Origin: Thalassorhabdus alkalitolerans
GTDB taxonomy: Bacteria; Bacillota; Bacilli; Bacillales; Marinococcaceae
Reading direction: 5' to 3' (one strand)
Assembly (NCBI RefSeq): GCF_042656585.1
Contig: NZ_JBHSPG010000004.1
DNA: 64,000 bases
Each line of letters opens with the position of its first letter. The first letter of the stretch is position 1. Of the stretch, positions 31,189 to 39,377 are shown piece after piece. Under the pieces are notes generated by a model. It ran no database searches and was not told the origin of the DNA. It saw only the letters and a program-made list of their open reading frames with translations. The position numbers and the translations under genes are program-made.

Positions 31189-32115
31189 ATGGGAAAAGTA
31201 CTTATTTTTGGACACAAAAATCCTGATACCGACACAATTTGTTCAGCGATTGCTTATGCTGATTTAAAAAAGCAGATCGGAGTGGAGGCTGAGCCGCTTC
31301 GCTTAGGCTCTATTAACGGAGAGACTGAATATGCGCTTAACTATTTTAATGCAGAAGCTCCTCGTTATGTGGAAACGGTTGCAAACGAGGGTGGGGACGT
31401 CATTTTAGTAGACCACAACGAACGCCAGCAAAGTGCAGATGACATTCAAGAGGTAAAAGTGGTGGAAGTCATTGATCACCATAGAATCTCAAATTTTGAA
31501 ACAAGCGATCCTTTGTATTACCGTGCAGAACCTGTTGGATGTACAGCAACAATTCTAAAGAAATTATACAAAGAACAGGGCGTAGACATTCCAAAGAATA
31601 TTGCCGGCCTTATGCTGTCTGCTATTATTTCTGATTCTCTACTATTTAAGTCCCCGACTTGTACCCAGGAAGATATTGATGCAGCTAAAGAATTAGCGGA
31701 CATTGCTGGCGTAAACAGTGAAGAATACGGACTGGAAATGCTTAAAGCAGGAGCTGACTTAAGTGATAAGTCTATTGAAGAGCTGATTTCTCTTGATGCA
31801 AAAGAATTTCAAATGGGAAATGCCAAAGTGGAAATCGCACAAGTGAACACTGTAGATGCTGAGGAAGTTCTTGAACAGCAAGATGATTTGGAAGCAGCTA
31901 TTTCAAAAGTAATTGAAGAAAAGAATTTGGATTTGTTTGTCTTTGTTGTGACTGATATACTTGAAAATGATTCAGTAGTGCTATCCCTTGGTAAAGAAGC
32001 TGCAGGAGTAGAAAGAGCATTTAATGTAACATTGGATAACAAAAGGGCAACACTAAAAGACGTAGTATCTCGTAAGAAACAGATTGTTCCTTCCCTGACA
32101 GATGCTTTAAAGTAA
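31189..32115 (+). CDS. ppaC: Manganese-dependent inorganic pyrophosphatase
   Basis: 308 residues, the standard length for family II pyrophosphatase. It hydrolyses pyrophosphate to phosphate in the cytosol using Mn2+. The DHH-domain motifs are complete: FGHKNPDTDTICSA (His and two Asp), VDHNERQ and the DHH motif VIDHHRIS, with the DHHA2 C-terminal substrate-binding part ending VVSRKKQIVPSLTDAL. AAGGAGTGG precedes the ATG. It is monocistronic with a strong terminator. Confidence 0.97.
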   Translation: MGKVLIFGHKNPDTDTICSAIAYADLKKQIGVEAEPLRLGSINGETEYALNYFNAEAPRYVETVANEGGDVILVDHNERQQSADDIQEVKVVEVIDHHRISNFETSDPLYYRAEPVGCTATILKKLYKEQGVDIPKNIAGLMLSAIISDSLLFKSPTCTQEDIDAAKELADIAGVNSEEYGLEMLKAGADLSDKSIEELISLDAKEFQMGNAKVEIAQVNTVDAEEVLEQQDDLEAAISKVIEEKNLDLFVFVVTDILENDSVVLSLGKEAAGVERAFNVTLDNKRATLKDVVSRKKQIVPSLTDALK

Positions 32116-32125
32116 TAAGCAGGAT

Positions 32126-32159
32126 AAAAAAGCATAACTTGCAGGTTATGCTTTTTTTT
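32126..32159 (+). terminator. Terminator after ppaC
   Basis: AAAAAGCATAAC pairs with GTTATGCTTTTT and the T run continues. Confidence 0.9.
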
Positions 32160-32206
32160 AATGGTATTTCCTTGCTGGTCAGTGGAAGAATAGGAGGCTG
32201 TAAAGA

Positions 32207-33232
32207 ATGAGGGTTAACCATGAAATAAACATCAATAATTTGCAGTTTGGCTGGAATACGAAAGAAGGACGCTTTTTATTTGAAGGAGAGGATTCGGTCC
32301 TTTTCTGGATATCTACAGCAATGAAAGAGTTTTTTGATACCATCGAAGAAGTGTCTGGCAAGGAACCGGCCAATGTTGTTCTTGAGACCACTGGCTTTAG
32401 GCAAGGATTAGTGGTAGGAGAGTATTTTCAAAACATTAAACAGGTCAGTACTGAGGAAGCTGCAAACCTTATCACCCAAACCTACGGATCAGCGGGATGG
32501 GGATCAGCTGTCGTGGTGGATGTAAATGTTAAAGAACAGACTGCTATCGTGCACTTGAAAGATGACTGGGAATATAAAATAAATATAGCTCAGGGGAAAC
32601 AAACTGGAGGAACATTTCTTCCCGCTCATTACGCCGGGATCTTCAGTGGTCTCTTTGCTGAAAACATCTGGTATTCAGTGAAGCAGTACCAAATTGAAGG
32701 ACATGAGCATACAATTGTAGAGTATTTTCCCTCGTCAATAACAGTAAAAGAAAACATTCATGCGCTGATAAGATCAAGGGAAGCGAAAGAAATAGCAAGA
32801 TTAGAAGAACTGGTCGAAAGCAAAACAGATGAGCTGCAGACCCTGGTGAAGACCCTCTCTTCTCCTATGATTCCAGTGATTGAGGGCATTGTGGTCGTTC
32901 CTCTTTTAGGAAAGTATGATGAAGAGAGAATGGAAGAGCTGATTGAAAAAACACTAAATAACCTTCCCGCATATAAAGCAAAGTACCTTATTTTGGATTT
33001 AACCGGCCTTGACCGTAACCTTACACCTCATACTTCCACCTTAATAGACAAGTTGGCTGCTGCCACCTCATTAATAGGAACAAAAACTATTTTAGTTGGA
33101 ATCTCCGGTGAATTAAGTATCATCATGGCTCAGAAGAATATAGATTTATCCAGGCTGGACTGTTTTCAAACCTTAGAGCATGGTATTTACTATGCCTTTG
33201 GCAAAAAGGGATTAAAAATTGTAGAAGAGTGA
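32207..33232 (+). CDS. V4R-like sensor plus STAS domain (RsbR-type) protein
   Basis: 341 residues with AGGAGG before the ATG. The N-terminal 190 residues resemble a V4R-type ligand-binding domain (FWISTAMKEFFDTIEEVSGKE, then GTFLPAHYAGIFSGLFAENIWY). A short coiled coil (about 192-220) leads to a C-terminal STAS domain starting PMIPVIEGIVVVPLLGKYDE and containing LILDLTGL, as in RsbR co-antagonists. In RsbR paralogues a Thr in this region is phosphorylated by RsbT. The layout suggests a small-molecule sensor feeding a stressosome-like pathway. No rsb genes are nearby. Confidence 0.75.
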   Translation: MRVNHEININNLQFGWNTKEGRFLFEGEDSVLFWISTAMKEFFDTIEEVSGKEPANVVLETTGFRQGLVVGEYFQNIKQVSTEEAANLITQTYGSAGWGSAVVVDVNVKEQTAIVHLKDDWEYKINIAQGKQTGGTFLPAHYAGIFSGLFAENIWYSVKQYQIEGHEHTIVEYFPSSITVKENIHALIRSREAKEIARLEELVESKTDELQTLVKTLSSPMIPVIEGIVVVPLLGKYDEERMEELIEKTLNNLPAYKAKYLILDLTGLDRNLTPHTSTLIDKLAAATSLIGTKTILVGISGELSIIMAQKNIDLSRLDCFQTLEHGIYYAFGKKGLKIVEE

Positions 33233-33240
33233 GTAGAAAG

Positions 33241-33279
33241 AAGACCTGTCATCCTCGCATCAGATGACAGGTCTTTTTA
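33241..33279. terminator. Bidirectional terminator between the STAS gene and yqjF
   Basis: AAGACCTGTCATC pairs with GATGACAGGTCTT, with T5 on the plus strand. Confidence 0.9.
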
Positions 33280-33285
33280 TTTTTT

Positions 33286-34002
33286 CTATACAATAGGAGC
33301 CGAGTCAGGTACTTTTCTTATACGGTTGGCCAGAACGTGTACACCTTTTGAATAAAGAAGATGAGGCTTTTCTTCTGGCATCGTTAACGAATTGACTTCA
33401 AATAAACTGGTTTCCTTTAGATACATGGATGCCTTTTGAAGGGGCCATTGTGAGTGATGAATATCCCCTTTAAACAGCTGGCTGCCTGAAGAGGAGAACA
33501 GGCGGTATCTTTCTGTTAAAAAATACTCCAAGGTCCCGGGCTTAGAATAAAATACTTCGCCCTCTGGCTGGTATTGGCCGACAAAACGAGCAGGACTTTT
33601 TTGGCGCTGATGAACGTAGCGAGTATCATCCCCGTTGGTTTCACATGAGAATGCACTATGATAATAATTTAAATGAAAAAGTCGTCTGGCTAGTTCCACA
33701 GCAAGAGGATTTGAAGCATCAAGACTAAAAAAATATACACCTTTCTCGCCATTAACTTTCACATATGTCCGCAGATTGAGTTCTGGAAACGCAAAAGAAG
33801 TTTGAGGAGGCATGAAACGAGCTCGTACATCTTCCATGAAGAAGGGAACAATTCCTACATAAGCTCTCCCTTCAAATGTATCTACTTCCATTCCTTCAGG
33901 CAAAATCTGCTGTAATTCTTCCACAGGATAGCTCCAATGGGCAAATAAGACGTTTTTCCAGGTCATGTTCATAAGGTAAACAGGTTTTTCTTGATCAGAC
34001 AT
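33286..34002 (-). CDS. yqjF: YqjF family protein (DUF2071)
   Basis: 238 residues; the ATG follows AGAGGTGAAACC. WKNVLFAHWSYPVEELQQILPEGM at the N-terminus, FPELNLRTYVK and the C-terminal PHLLYSKGVHVLANRI match DUF2071, which has an acetoacetate-decarboxylase-like fold. B. subtilis YqjF is a homologue of about the same size whose function is unknown. It is soluble and transcribed alone. Confidence 0.85.
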   Translation of the reverse strand: MSDQEKPVYLMNMTWKNVLFAHWSYPVEELQQILPEGMEVDTFEGRAYVGIVPFFMEDVRARFMPPQTSFAFPELNLRTYVKVNGEKGVYFFSLDASNPLAVELARRLFHLNYYHSAFSCETNGDDTRYVHQRQKSPARFVGQYQPEGEVFYSKPGTLEYFLTERYRLFSSSGSQLFKGDIHHSQWPLQKASMYLKETSLFEVNSLTMPEEKPHLLYSKGVHVLANRIRKVPDSAPIV

Positions 34003-34134
34003 GGTTTCACCTCTTCAATTAATCAGTTATCTTCTAGTTTACCGGGGATAAGGAAACCTTGCAAAAATAAAAGACGAAGAGTACAGTATGTCTGTAAGAA
34101 AAGAGATGGACTCTAAATGAGGGAGTGAAAGAAA

Positions 34135-34638
34135 GTGACACAGCTTAAGGTTATCCATGGAGATATCATAACAATCGCATGCGATATTATTGTTAATGCT
34201 GCTAATAATGGCTTACAAGGAGGAGGAGGAGTAGACGGTGCCATTCATCAGGCAGGAGGCCCCGCAATCATGGAAGAATGCCGGGAAATAGGTTATTGTC
34301 CTACTGGAAGTGCGGTGATTACGAGTGCTGGGGATCTTCAAGCTGATTATATCATCCACACAGTCGGACCTGTATGGATGGGAGGTACCAGAGGAGAAGC
34401 TGAAAAACTACAAAGCTGTTACGAAGAATCTATTGAGCTTGCCGTTGAATATAGGGCTGATAGTCTGGCTTTTCCTAATATAAGCACGGGGGTTTACAAA
34501 TATCCCAAAGATTTGGCCGCTCCTTTGGCTATTAAGACAGTGAAAGAAATGCTAAAAAAGCAAGGAACAGAAATGGAGATCTTTTTTGTGTGCTTTGATG
34601 CAGAAAATGCTGAGCTGTACAAAAAATTGATAGAGTAA
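34135..34638 (+). CDS. Macrodomain protein, O-acetyl-ADP-ribose deacetylase-like
   Basis: 167 residues from GTG at 34135 with GGGAGTGAAAG upstream. A complete macrodomain: GDIITIACDIIVNAANNGLQGGGGVDGAI is the ADP-ribose-binding signature with the NAANN and GGGGVDGAIH loop (MacroD type). HTVGPVW and FPNISTGVYKYP complete the pocket. It should remove ADP-ribose or acetyl-ADP-ribose modifications. No ADP-ribosyltransferase or sirtuin gene is adjacent. Confidence 0.93.
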   Translation: MTQLKVIHGDIITIACDIIVNAANNGLQGGGGVDGAIHQAGGPAIMEECREIGYCPTGSAVITSAGDLQADYIIHTVGPVWMGGTRGEAEKLQSCYEESIELAVEYRADSLAFPNISTGVYKYPKDLAAPLAIKTVKEMLKKQGTEMEIFFVCFDAENAELYKKLIE

Positions 34639-34783
34639 TACCGATTTAATGGGGAAAATAATCGAAAATCCTCATATATAAACAAATTAATAAAAAAATA
34701 CAAGTTTTTCTCCTCATAACGCAGGGTATTTACTTATAACATAGAATAACATAAAGAAACGCCTGTAAAGGAGGAGAGAAACA

Positions 34784-35077
34784 GTGAAAATCAACATGAA
34801 TGCCAAAACGCGGGCCTGGATAATGAAACGAGGCGGAGCAGTTACTATAGATCCTTTTCACCCCCTGCATGGGGTGGTGCAATCTAAATCAGTAGATACA
34901 ATACTTTCTCATGAAACACCTGAAGAGGAAAGTTTTTATAACAAAGTGGTTGTTAATGACGTCCTGGTGTATGTGCACAAGGGACTCGAAGAGAAAAAAG
35001 ATGTAAAAATGCACATTACAGGATATAGGCCATTTGAGCACTTGCACGTTTCCGGCCTTCGCCGAAAAAAGAAATAA
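34784..35077 (+). CDS. Small protein, paralogue of the 43174-43476 product
   Basis: 97 residues with AAAGGAGGAG before the GTG start. It is clearly paralogous to the protein at 43174: both share a WIxKxGGAVTxxPFxP start, a VYVHxxLExKK middle and an xITGYxPFxHLxVSGL end. The length and pattern also recall the CC/Se-motif small (seleno)protein family of bacilli as I remember it, but this copy has no Cys at the motif site (HPLHGVVQS instead). That relation is from memory and unverified. Cytoplasmic, function unknown. A terminator follows. Confidence 0.7.
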   Translation: MKINMNAKTRAWIMKRGGAVTIDPFHPLHGVVQSKSVDTILSHETPEEESFYNKVVVNDVLVYVHKGLEEKKDVKMHITGYRPFEHLHVSGLRRKKK

Positions 35078-35121
35078 GATAAGAATATAATCATTCAAAG
35101 GACTTTTATAAAGGACTGACA

Positions 35122-35149
35122 AGATGCTAAAGAGTAGCATCTTTTTTTT
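35122..35149 (+). terminator. Terminator after the 34784-35077 gene
   Basis: AGATGCTA pairs with TAGCATCT and T7 follows. Confidence 0.88.
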
Positions 35150-35271
35150 ATGGGATGTAACCCCTTTAATATACTCATAAAATTTATTTGTTCGAGGGAA
35201 AGGAACAGAAGGTTTAATGTCGAAATATTTTCTAATGATTATAAAGAAAGGAGAGAAAGGGAGGTTGTAAA

Positions 35272-35313
35272 TTGACTGAAGATTTAAACAAATATATGGG
35301 GGGAGAAGATTGA
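35272..35313 (+). CDS. 13-codon leader ORF coupled to the next gene
   Basis: TTG at 35272 with a strong AAGGGAGGTTG (35257-35267) encodes MTEDLNKYMGGED. Its TGA (35311-35313) overlaps the TTG start of the following gene (35310), and its own GGGGGAG codons supply that gene's SD. It is best seen as a translational-coupling leader. Confidence 0.4.
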   Translation: MTEDLNKYMGGED

Positions 35314-35816
35314 ATAATCAGGTGCAGGGGCTAATAACAGAAGCTGCAAATAGAATGACGAATCAATACAATGTGTATAGAGATACGAAGCTGGGAAACG
35401 AACCCCTCTCCTTTACTGCAGAGTATCACCGCAAGGACGAAAAGTACTTTCTAACAAAGAAAGTTAGAGTGTATGAGGTGCAAAACCAGCACTTTCTGTT
35501 TGTAAAAGAATTAGAGCATATTACAGCAAAAGACATAAAAAGGATGACAGAATCCATGCTTACTCATATGAAAAGTTTCATCCCAAACCAAGGAGAGCAT
35601 ATGTCAACGATGTTTGCAGGGGTCCTTGTAACAGAAGGAGAGGTAGCCAATGAAGCAAAAAAAATGGCAAGGCGTTTCCGAAAAATCAAATTTTTAAATT
35701 ATGGAAAAGATGGGTGGGCCGATTTATATATTGCCATTGTTCAAGTTAAAGAAAAAGAAATTTATATCCATAAAAAAGGGAGAGAGCTGGTTTACGTGTT
35801 TGATACCTTGCTCTAG
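35310..35816 (+). CDS. Unknown protein encoded upstream of cstA
   Basis: 168 residues from TTG at 35310 with GGGGGGAG (35298-35305). It has no membrane segments. It is a mixed alpha/beta protein (FTAEYHRKDEKYFLTKKVRVYEV, then VRVYEVQNQHFLFVKELEHI, and ending GRELVYVFDTLL). No family is recognised. It lies 17 bases before cstA and is surely cotranscribed. A role tied to peptide uptake or starvation is only a guess from that position. Confidence 0.7.
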   Translation: MNNQVQGLITEAANRMTNQYNVYRDTKLGNEPLSFTAEYHRKDEKYFLTKKVRVYEVQNQHFLFVKELEHITAKDIKRMTESMLTHMKSFIPNQGEHMSTMFAGVLVTEGEVANEAKKMARRFRKIKFLNYGKDGWADLYIAIVQVKEKEIYIHKKGRELVYVFDTLL

Positions 35817-35833
35817 GAAAGGAGTAAATATTC

Positions 35834-37450
35834 ATGAACCTGTTAACCTTGCTGTTAATTTCAGGAGTCATTTTTATTATTGCTTACTTTACGTATGGCC
35901 GCTTTTTAGAAAAACAAATGAAAGTAGATCCAGGAAGAGAAACTCCTTCTTCAACCATGTATGATGGCGTGGATTACGTCCCGGCAAAAAAGCCAGTCCT
36001 CCTTGGCCATCATTTTGCCACAATAGCCGGGGGAGGTCCCATTGTAGGACCAGTGTCAGCAGCTTTGTTCGGGTGGCTGCCTGCGGTCATTTGGATAATC
36101 GTAGGAAGTATATTTATAGGTGGTGTTCATGATTATACCTCTTTACAGGCTTCCATAAGACATAAGGCTCAATCCATTGGTACGATTATTAAGGAATACA
36201 TCGGCAATCGAGGACAGCTTCTGTTTCTTATATTTTCCATTGCCACATTGATTTTGATCGTCGGAGTTTTTGTTATTTTGGTAGCGGATACATTTGTAGC
36301 TGTGCCCGAGGCAGCCACGGCTTCTATTTTGTTTTTAACGGTTGCTATTATATTTGGTTTCCTTGTAAATCAGCTTAAAATAAACTTACTGGGTGCCACC
36401 ATCCTCGGAGTTTTAGTCATGTTATTTTGTGTGTGGATGGGAATTTTGTTTCCGGTTTCATTATCAGCAAATGTATGGGCAGTAATTCTGCTGGTATACG
36501 CTTATGTCGCTTCCATACTTCCTGTTTGGGTATTGCTGCAGCCAAGAGATTATCTTAACTCATTTCTTTTATACGGGATGATTTTTGGAGCTGCGATCGG
36601 TATATTAATTGCAGCACCTATGATGCAGCTTCCGGCCTATACAGGATTTGTGAATCCGGAACTGGGATTTTTGTTTCCTATCTTATTTATTACCATCGCA
36701 TGCGGAGCAATTTCCGGATTCCATTCCCTTGTTTCTTCCGGCACTACGGCAAAGCAGCTGGATAATGAGAAAAATGGAAAATTCATCGCCTATGGCGGGA
36801 TGCTTCTTGAAGGATTTCTTGCCATTATAGCCATTGGAAGTGTTGCATATTTAACTCAGGCTGATTTTGCCGCACGGATGGATGCTCTTGGGGGTCCAAT
36901 CGGAACATTTGCGGCCGGCATTGGGTTTTTTATGTCACACTGGGGAATACCTGAAGCGACTGCCGTGACCTTTACAGCCCTTACCGCTTCTGCATTTTTG
37001 TTAACCACGCTGGATTCAGCTACAAGGTTAATGCGTTATGCGATACAGGAGCTTGGTGAGGGGAGAACAAAAGCATTCAAGAATAATCATGCTGCTACTT
37101 CCCTGGGGTTAGTCGGAGCTGGTGCGCTGGCATTAACCGGTACATGGTCAACGGTCTGGCCTCTGTTTGGAGCTGCCAACCAAATGCTTGGAGCCCTGGC
37201 CCTTCTTGCTATTACGGTATGGCTTTCAAAGCAGGGAGCAAAGGCATTTTACACAGCAATTCCAATGGTCTTTATGTTTGTTGTCACAGTAGCCGCACTT
37301 GGCGTCTTAATGTATAATAACCTGCTGGCCGGTAATATGTTTTTAGTAGTAAGCGCCTTCATATTATTCGTTCTTTGTATTTTTCTTGCCATTGAAGGGT
37401 GGAGAGCCATTTTTGGAAAAGAAAATAAAGACATCACAGTTAAACAGTAA
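35834..37450 (+). CDS. cstA: CstA-family carbon starvation/peptide transporter
   Basis: 538 residues with AGGAAAGGAG before the ATG. About 15-16 hydrophobic helices are visible. The N-terminal block GVDYVPAKKPVLLGHHFATIAGGGPIVGP and the following SIFIGGVHDYTSL are hallmarks of CstA. GFHSLVSSGTTAKQL and the C-terminal FLLTTLDSATRLMRY match later conserved blocks. CstA proteins import peptides or pyruvate under carbon limitation. This is the shorter subtype. It ends at a terminator shared with pgsA. Confidence 0.93.
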   Translation: MNLLTLLLISGVIFIIAYFTYGRFLEKQMKVDPGRETPSSTMYDGVDYVPAKKPVLLGHHFATIAGGGPIVGPVSAALFGWLPAVIWIIVGSIFIGGVHDYTSLQASIRHKAQSIGTIIKEYIGNRGQLLFLIFSIATLILIVGVFVILVADTFVAVPEAATASILFLTVAIIFGFLVNQLKINLLGATILGVLVMLFCVWMGILFPVSLSANVWAVILLVYAYVASILPVWVLLQPRDYLNSFLLYGMIFGAAIGILIAAPMMQLPAYTGFVNPELGFLFPILFITIACGAISGFHSLVSSGTTAKQLDNEKNGKFIAYGGMLLEGFLAIIAIGSVAYLTQADFAARMDALGGPIGTFAAGIGFFMSHWGIPEATAVTFTALTASAFLLTTLDSATRLMRYAIQELGEGRTKAFKNNHAATSLGLVGAGALALTGTWSTVWPLFGAANQMLGALALLAITVWLSKQGAKAFYTAIPMVFMFVVTVAALGVLMYNNLLAGNMFLVVSAFILFVLCIFLAIEGWRAIFGKENKDITVKQ

Positions 37451-37452
37451 TG

Positions 37453-37483
37453 AAAAAACCTGGCGAGAATTCGCCAGGTTTTT
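37453..37483. terminator. Bidirectional terminator between cstA and pgsA
   Basis: AAAACCTGGCGA pairs with TCGCCAGGTTTT, with T tracts on both strands. Confidence 0.92.
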
Positions 37484-38915
37484 ATGGTGAAAAGTGTCCT
37501 TCATCTTGACCGTCTGCTGGTCCTTCCTCAACAGGTTCATCTTCAATAATACCTTCATTTGGCTGCTGCGGCTCTTCCGTTTCTTGAGGTGGTTCTATAT
37601 CATATTCCTCCTCCAATGATTCTTCTGACTGTTCAGGAGGAGCGTTTTCCTCTTCATCAGGCTCATTCATTCGTTCAATAACATGTGAATGATCGACTTC
37701 AAAGATGAGACGTTCATCATTTTCACGGATAAATTCAGTATGAGTAGTGTCTTTGGTCAGCTGCCTGAAAATTCTCTGCTTGTGCAGGTCGGCAGCTGCT
37801 CCTGTCAAAGGTCTGGGCTGCGATTCGAATATACGGTAGGGAAGCATTTCTAACGTAGCCTGACCGTCATCCTGGAGCTGGTAATTGGCGATGACAGTAT
37901 CTCGTGTTCTCGTCCACCCTTGATCAAAAACAAAGTTTCCGATGGAATACATGATGATGCTGTCGTTATAAATGTCTACAGATTGGAGTACGTGTGGATG
38001 GTGACCAACCACGATATCAGCGCCGGCATCTGCCATAAATCTCATTAGTTCCTTTTGGCGGGAGGTAGGAGCGCTGTCGTATTCCTGCCCTGCGTGAATA
38101 TGGGCAATCACAAGGTCCGCCTCAACGGCCTGCAAGGTATCTGAAATGTAGCTGGGATCTGTCGTTAATACCCCTGGACTATTAGGTCCAGCTTGTTCCA
38201 TGGCAGAGTAAAAGACATCGTTAAAGCCGACAGTAGCCACTGTTAATTCCTGGCCGTTCACATCATACGTATGATAGGAAGGAAGCATGGCATCTTCTAA
38301 GTTTCTGCCTCCCCCTATTGCCTGGACATCGTACTGTGGAAGCTCTGCTTCAAGGAGAGCACTTAATTCTGGATCTAAGTGTGTATCATCCTCCGGCTTG
38401 GCTCCTTCCGGGCGGGAGAATGTTCGGAGCGTTGTTTCCAGGCCCTCAAGCTGATAGTCCATCATATGATTGTTTGCCAGGTTGATTGTGGTAAAGTGTG
38501 CATTCTGTAAAGCTTCAACTGCTCGTGGCTTTGAGAAGAGATGAATAATTTTGTCAGCTGAGTCATATTCATCTTCGTTTAAGATAACTGGATTTTCAAA
38601 GTTTCCTGTCGTATAGTCAGAGGCCTCAAATACTGGCGCCACATGTTCAAAAATATAGTCATCCCCGTGATTATTCATTACTTCTTCAACGTGGCGGCCC
38701 ATCATTATGTCACCAACCATGGAAGCGGTAAAGATTGAGCCTTCAGTATCAGGAACATCACTGGCAGATGGCTCCGGTTCTAAGAGTCTAGCTGAGATTA
38801 AAAGAATAATACACAGGCCAAGGGCAATAAGAGAGTGGGGAAGGGCTTTTTTCTTATGTTTTTTTCCTGCTGCCAACACTTTTTCTTTATAAGTAAGGTT
38901 TCTTCTTTTTGCCAT
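37482..38915 (-). CDS. pgsA: Poly-gamma-glutamate synthesis protein CapA/PgsA
   Basis: 477 residues. The N-terminus is cytoplasmic and basic, then a membrane anchor (about residues 28-46) and a metallophosphatase-like extracellular domain with MVGDIMMGRHVE, GNFENPV, NLANNHMMDY, VIAHIHAGQEY and VVGHHPHVLQ. The C-terminal 70 residues are an acidic Glu/Pro-rich tail (QPNEGIIEDEPVEEGPADGQ) not typical of B. subtilis PgsA. It supports export/assembly of poly-gamma-glutamate with PgsB and PgsC. It is the last gene of the operon, 12 bases after pgsC. Confidence 0.93.
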   Translation of the reverse strand: MAKRRNLTYKEKVLAAGKKHKKKALPHSLIALGLCIILLISARLLEPEPSASDVPDTEGSIFTASMVGDIMMGRHVEEVMNNHGDDYIFEHVAPVFEASDYTTGNFENPVILNEDEYDSADKIIHLFSKPRAVEALQNAHFTTINLANNHMMDYQLEGLETTLRTFSRPEGAKPEDDTHLDPELSALLEAELPQYDVQAIGGGRNLEDAMLPSYHTYDVNGQELTVATVGFNDVFYSAMEQAGPNSPGVLTTDPSYISDTLQAVEADLVIAHIHAGQEYDSAPTSRQKELMRFMADAGADIVVGHHPHVLQSVDIYNDSIIMYSIGNFVFDQGWTRTRDTVIANYQLQDDGQATLEMLPYRIFESQPRPLTGAAADLHKQRIFRQLTKDTTHTEFIRENDERLIFEVDHSHVIERMNEPDEEENAPPEQSEESLEEEYDIEPPQETEEPQQPNEGIIEDEPVEEGPADGQDEGHFSP

Positions 38916-38927
38916 GATCTAAAACCC

Positions 38928-39377
38928 CTAAATTAAGTAATAAACTGTAATAATTCCGAAAGTAAGAGCACTGAGGACAAGTGTACTGGAAATAGTAGGG
39001 ATGACTCCCTGCTTTTGAATAGAATTTGCAATCAATCCGGGAACAATGACACCTAGTCCTCTGAATTCGTATATTTCAAAGGGGAGAACCGGATAGAAGT
39101 AATCAAAAAGCACTTTCAGTACAATACCTGTACAAAGCATGGCAGCAAACTTGCGCCGGCCATAAAGTGTAGTTATCCTCGCGAGCCCGTGAGCAACAAT
39201 AACATAAGTAAGCAAGCTTACAAGAAAGACAACAAGGAGAAAGACAGGCTGGTCAAATACCAGGGCAAGGTAACCAGGAACGATTAGCCCTGCCGGCATG
39301 ACGCCTGTCCTTTCTGCGTAAATTAAACTTAAAACAACTCCCACAATTAATGCGATATATAAATCTGTACCAAACAC
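38928..39377 (-). CDS. pgsC: Poly-gamma-glutamate synthesis protein PgsC/CapC
   Basis: 149 residues, as in B. subtilis PgsC. Four or five membrane helices; the start DLYIALIVGVVLSLIYAERTGVMPAG and the RGLGVIVPGLIANSIQKQGV segment are characteristic. It is the membrane partner of the PgsB ligase. It overlaps pgsB by one base (ATG at the pgsB stop), as is usual for this operon. Confidence 0.95.
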   Translation of the reverse strand: MFGTDLYIALIVGVVLSLIYAERTGVMPAGLIVPGYLALVFDQPVFLLVVFLVSLLTYVIVAHGLARITTLYGRRKFAAMLCTGIVLKVLFDYFYPVLPFEIYEFRGLGVIVPGLIANSIQKQGVIPTISSTLVLSALTFGIITVYYLI

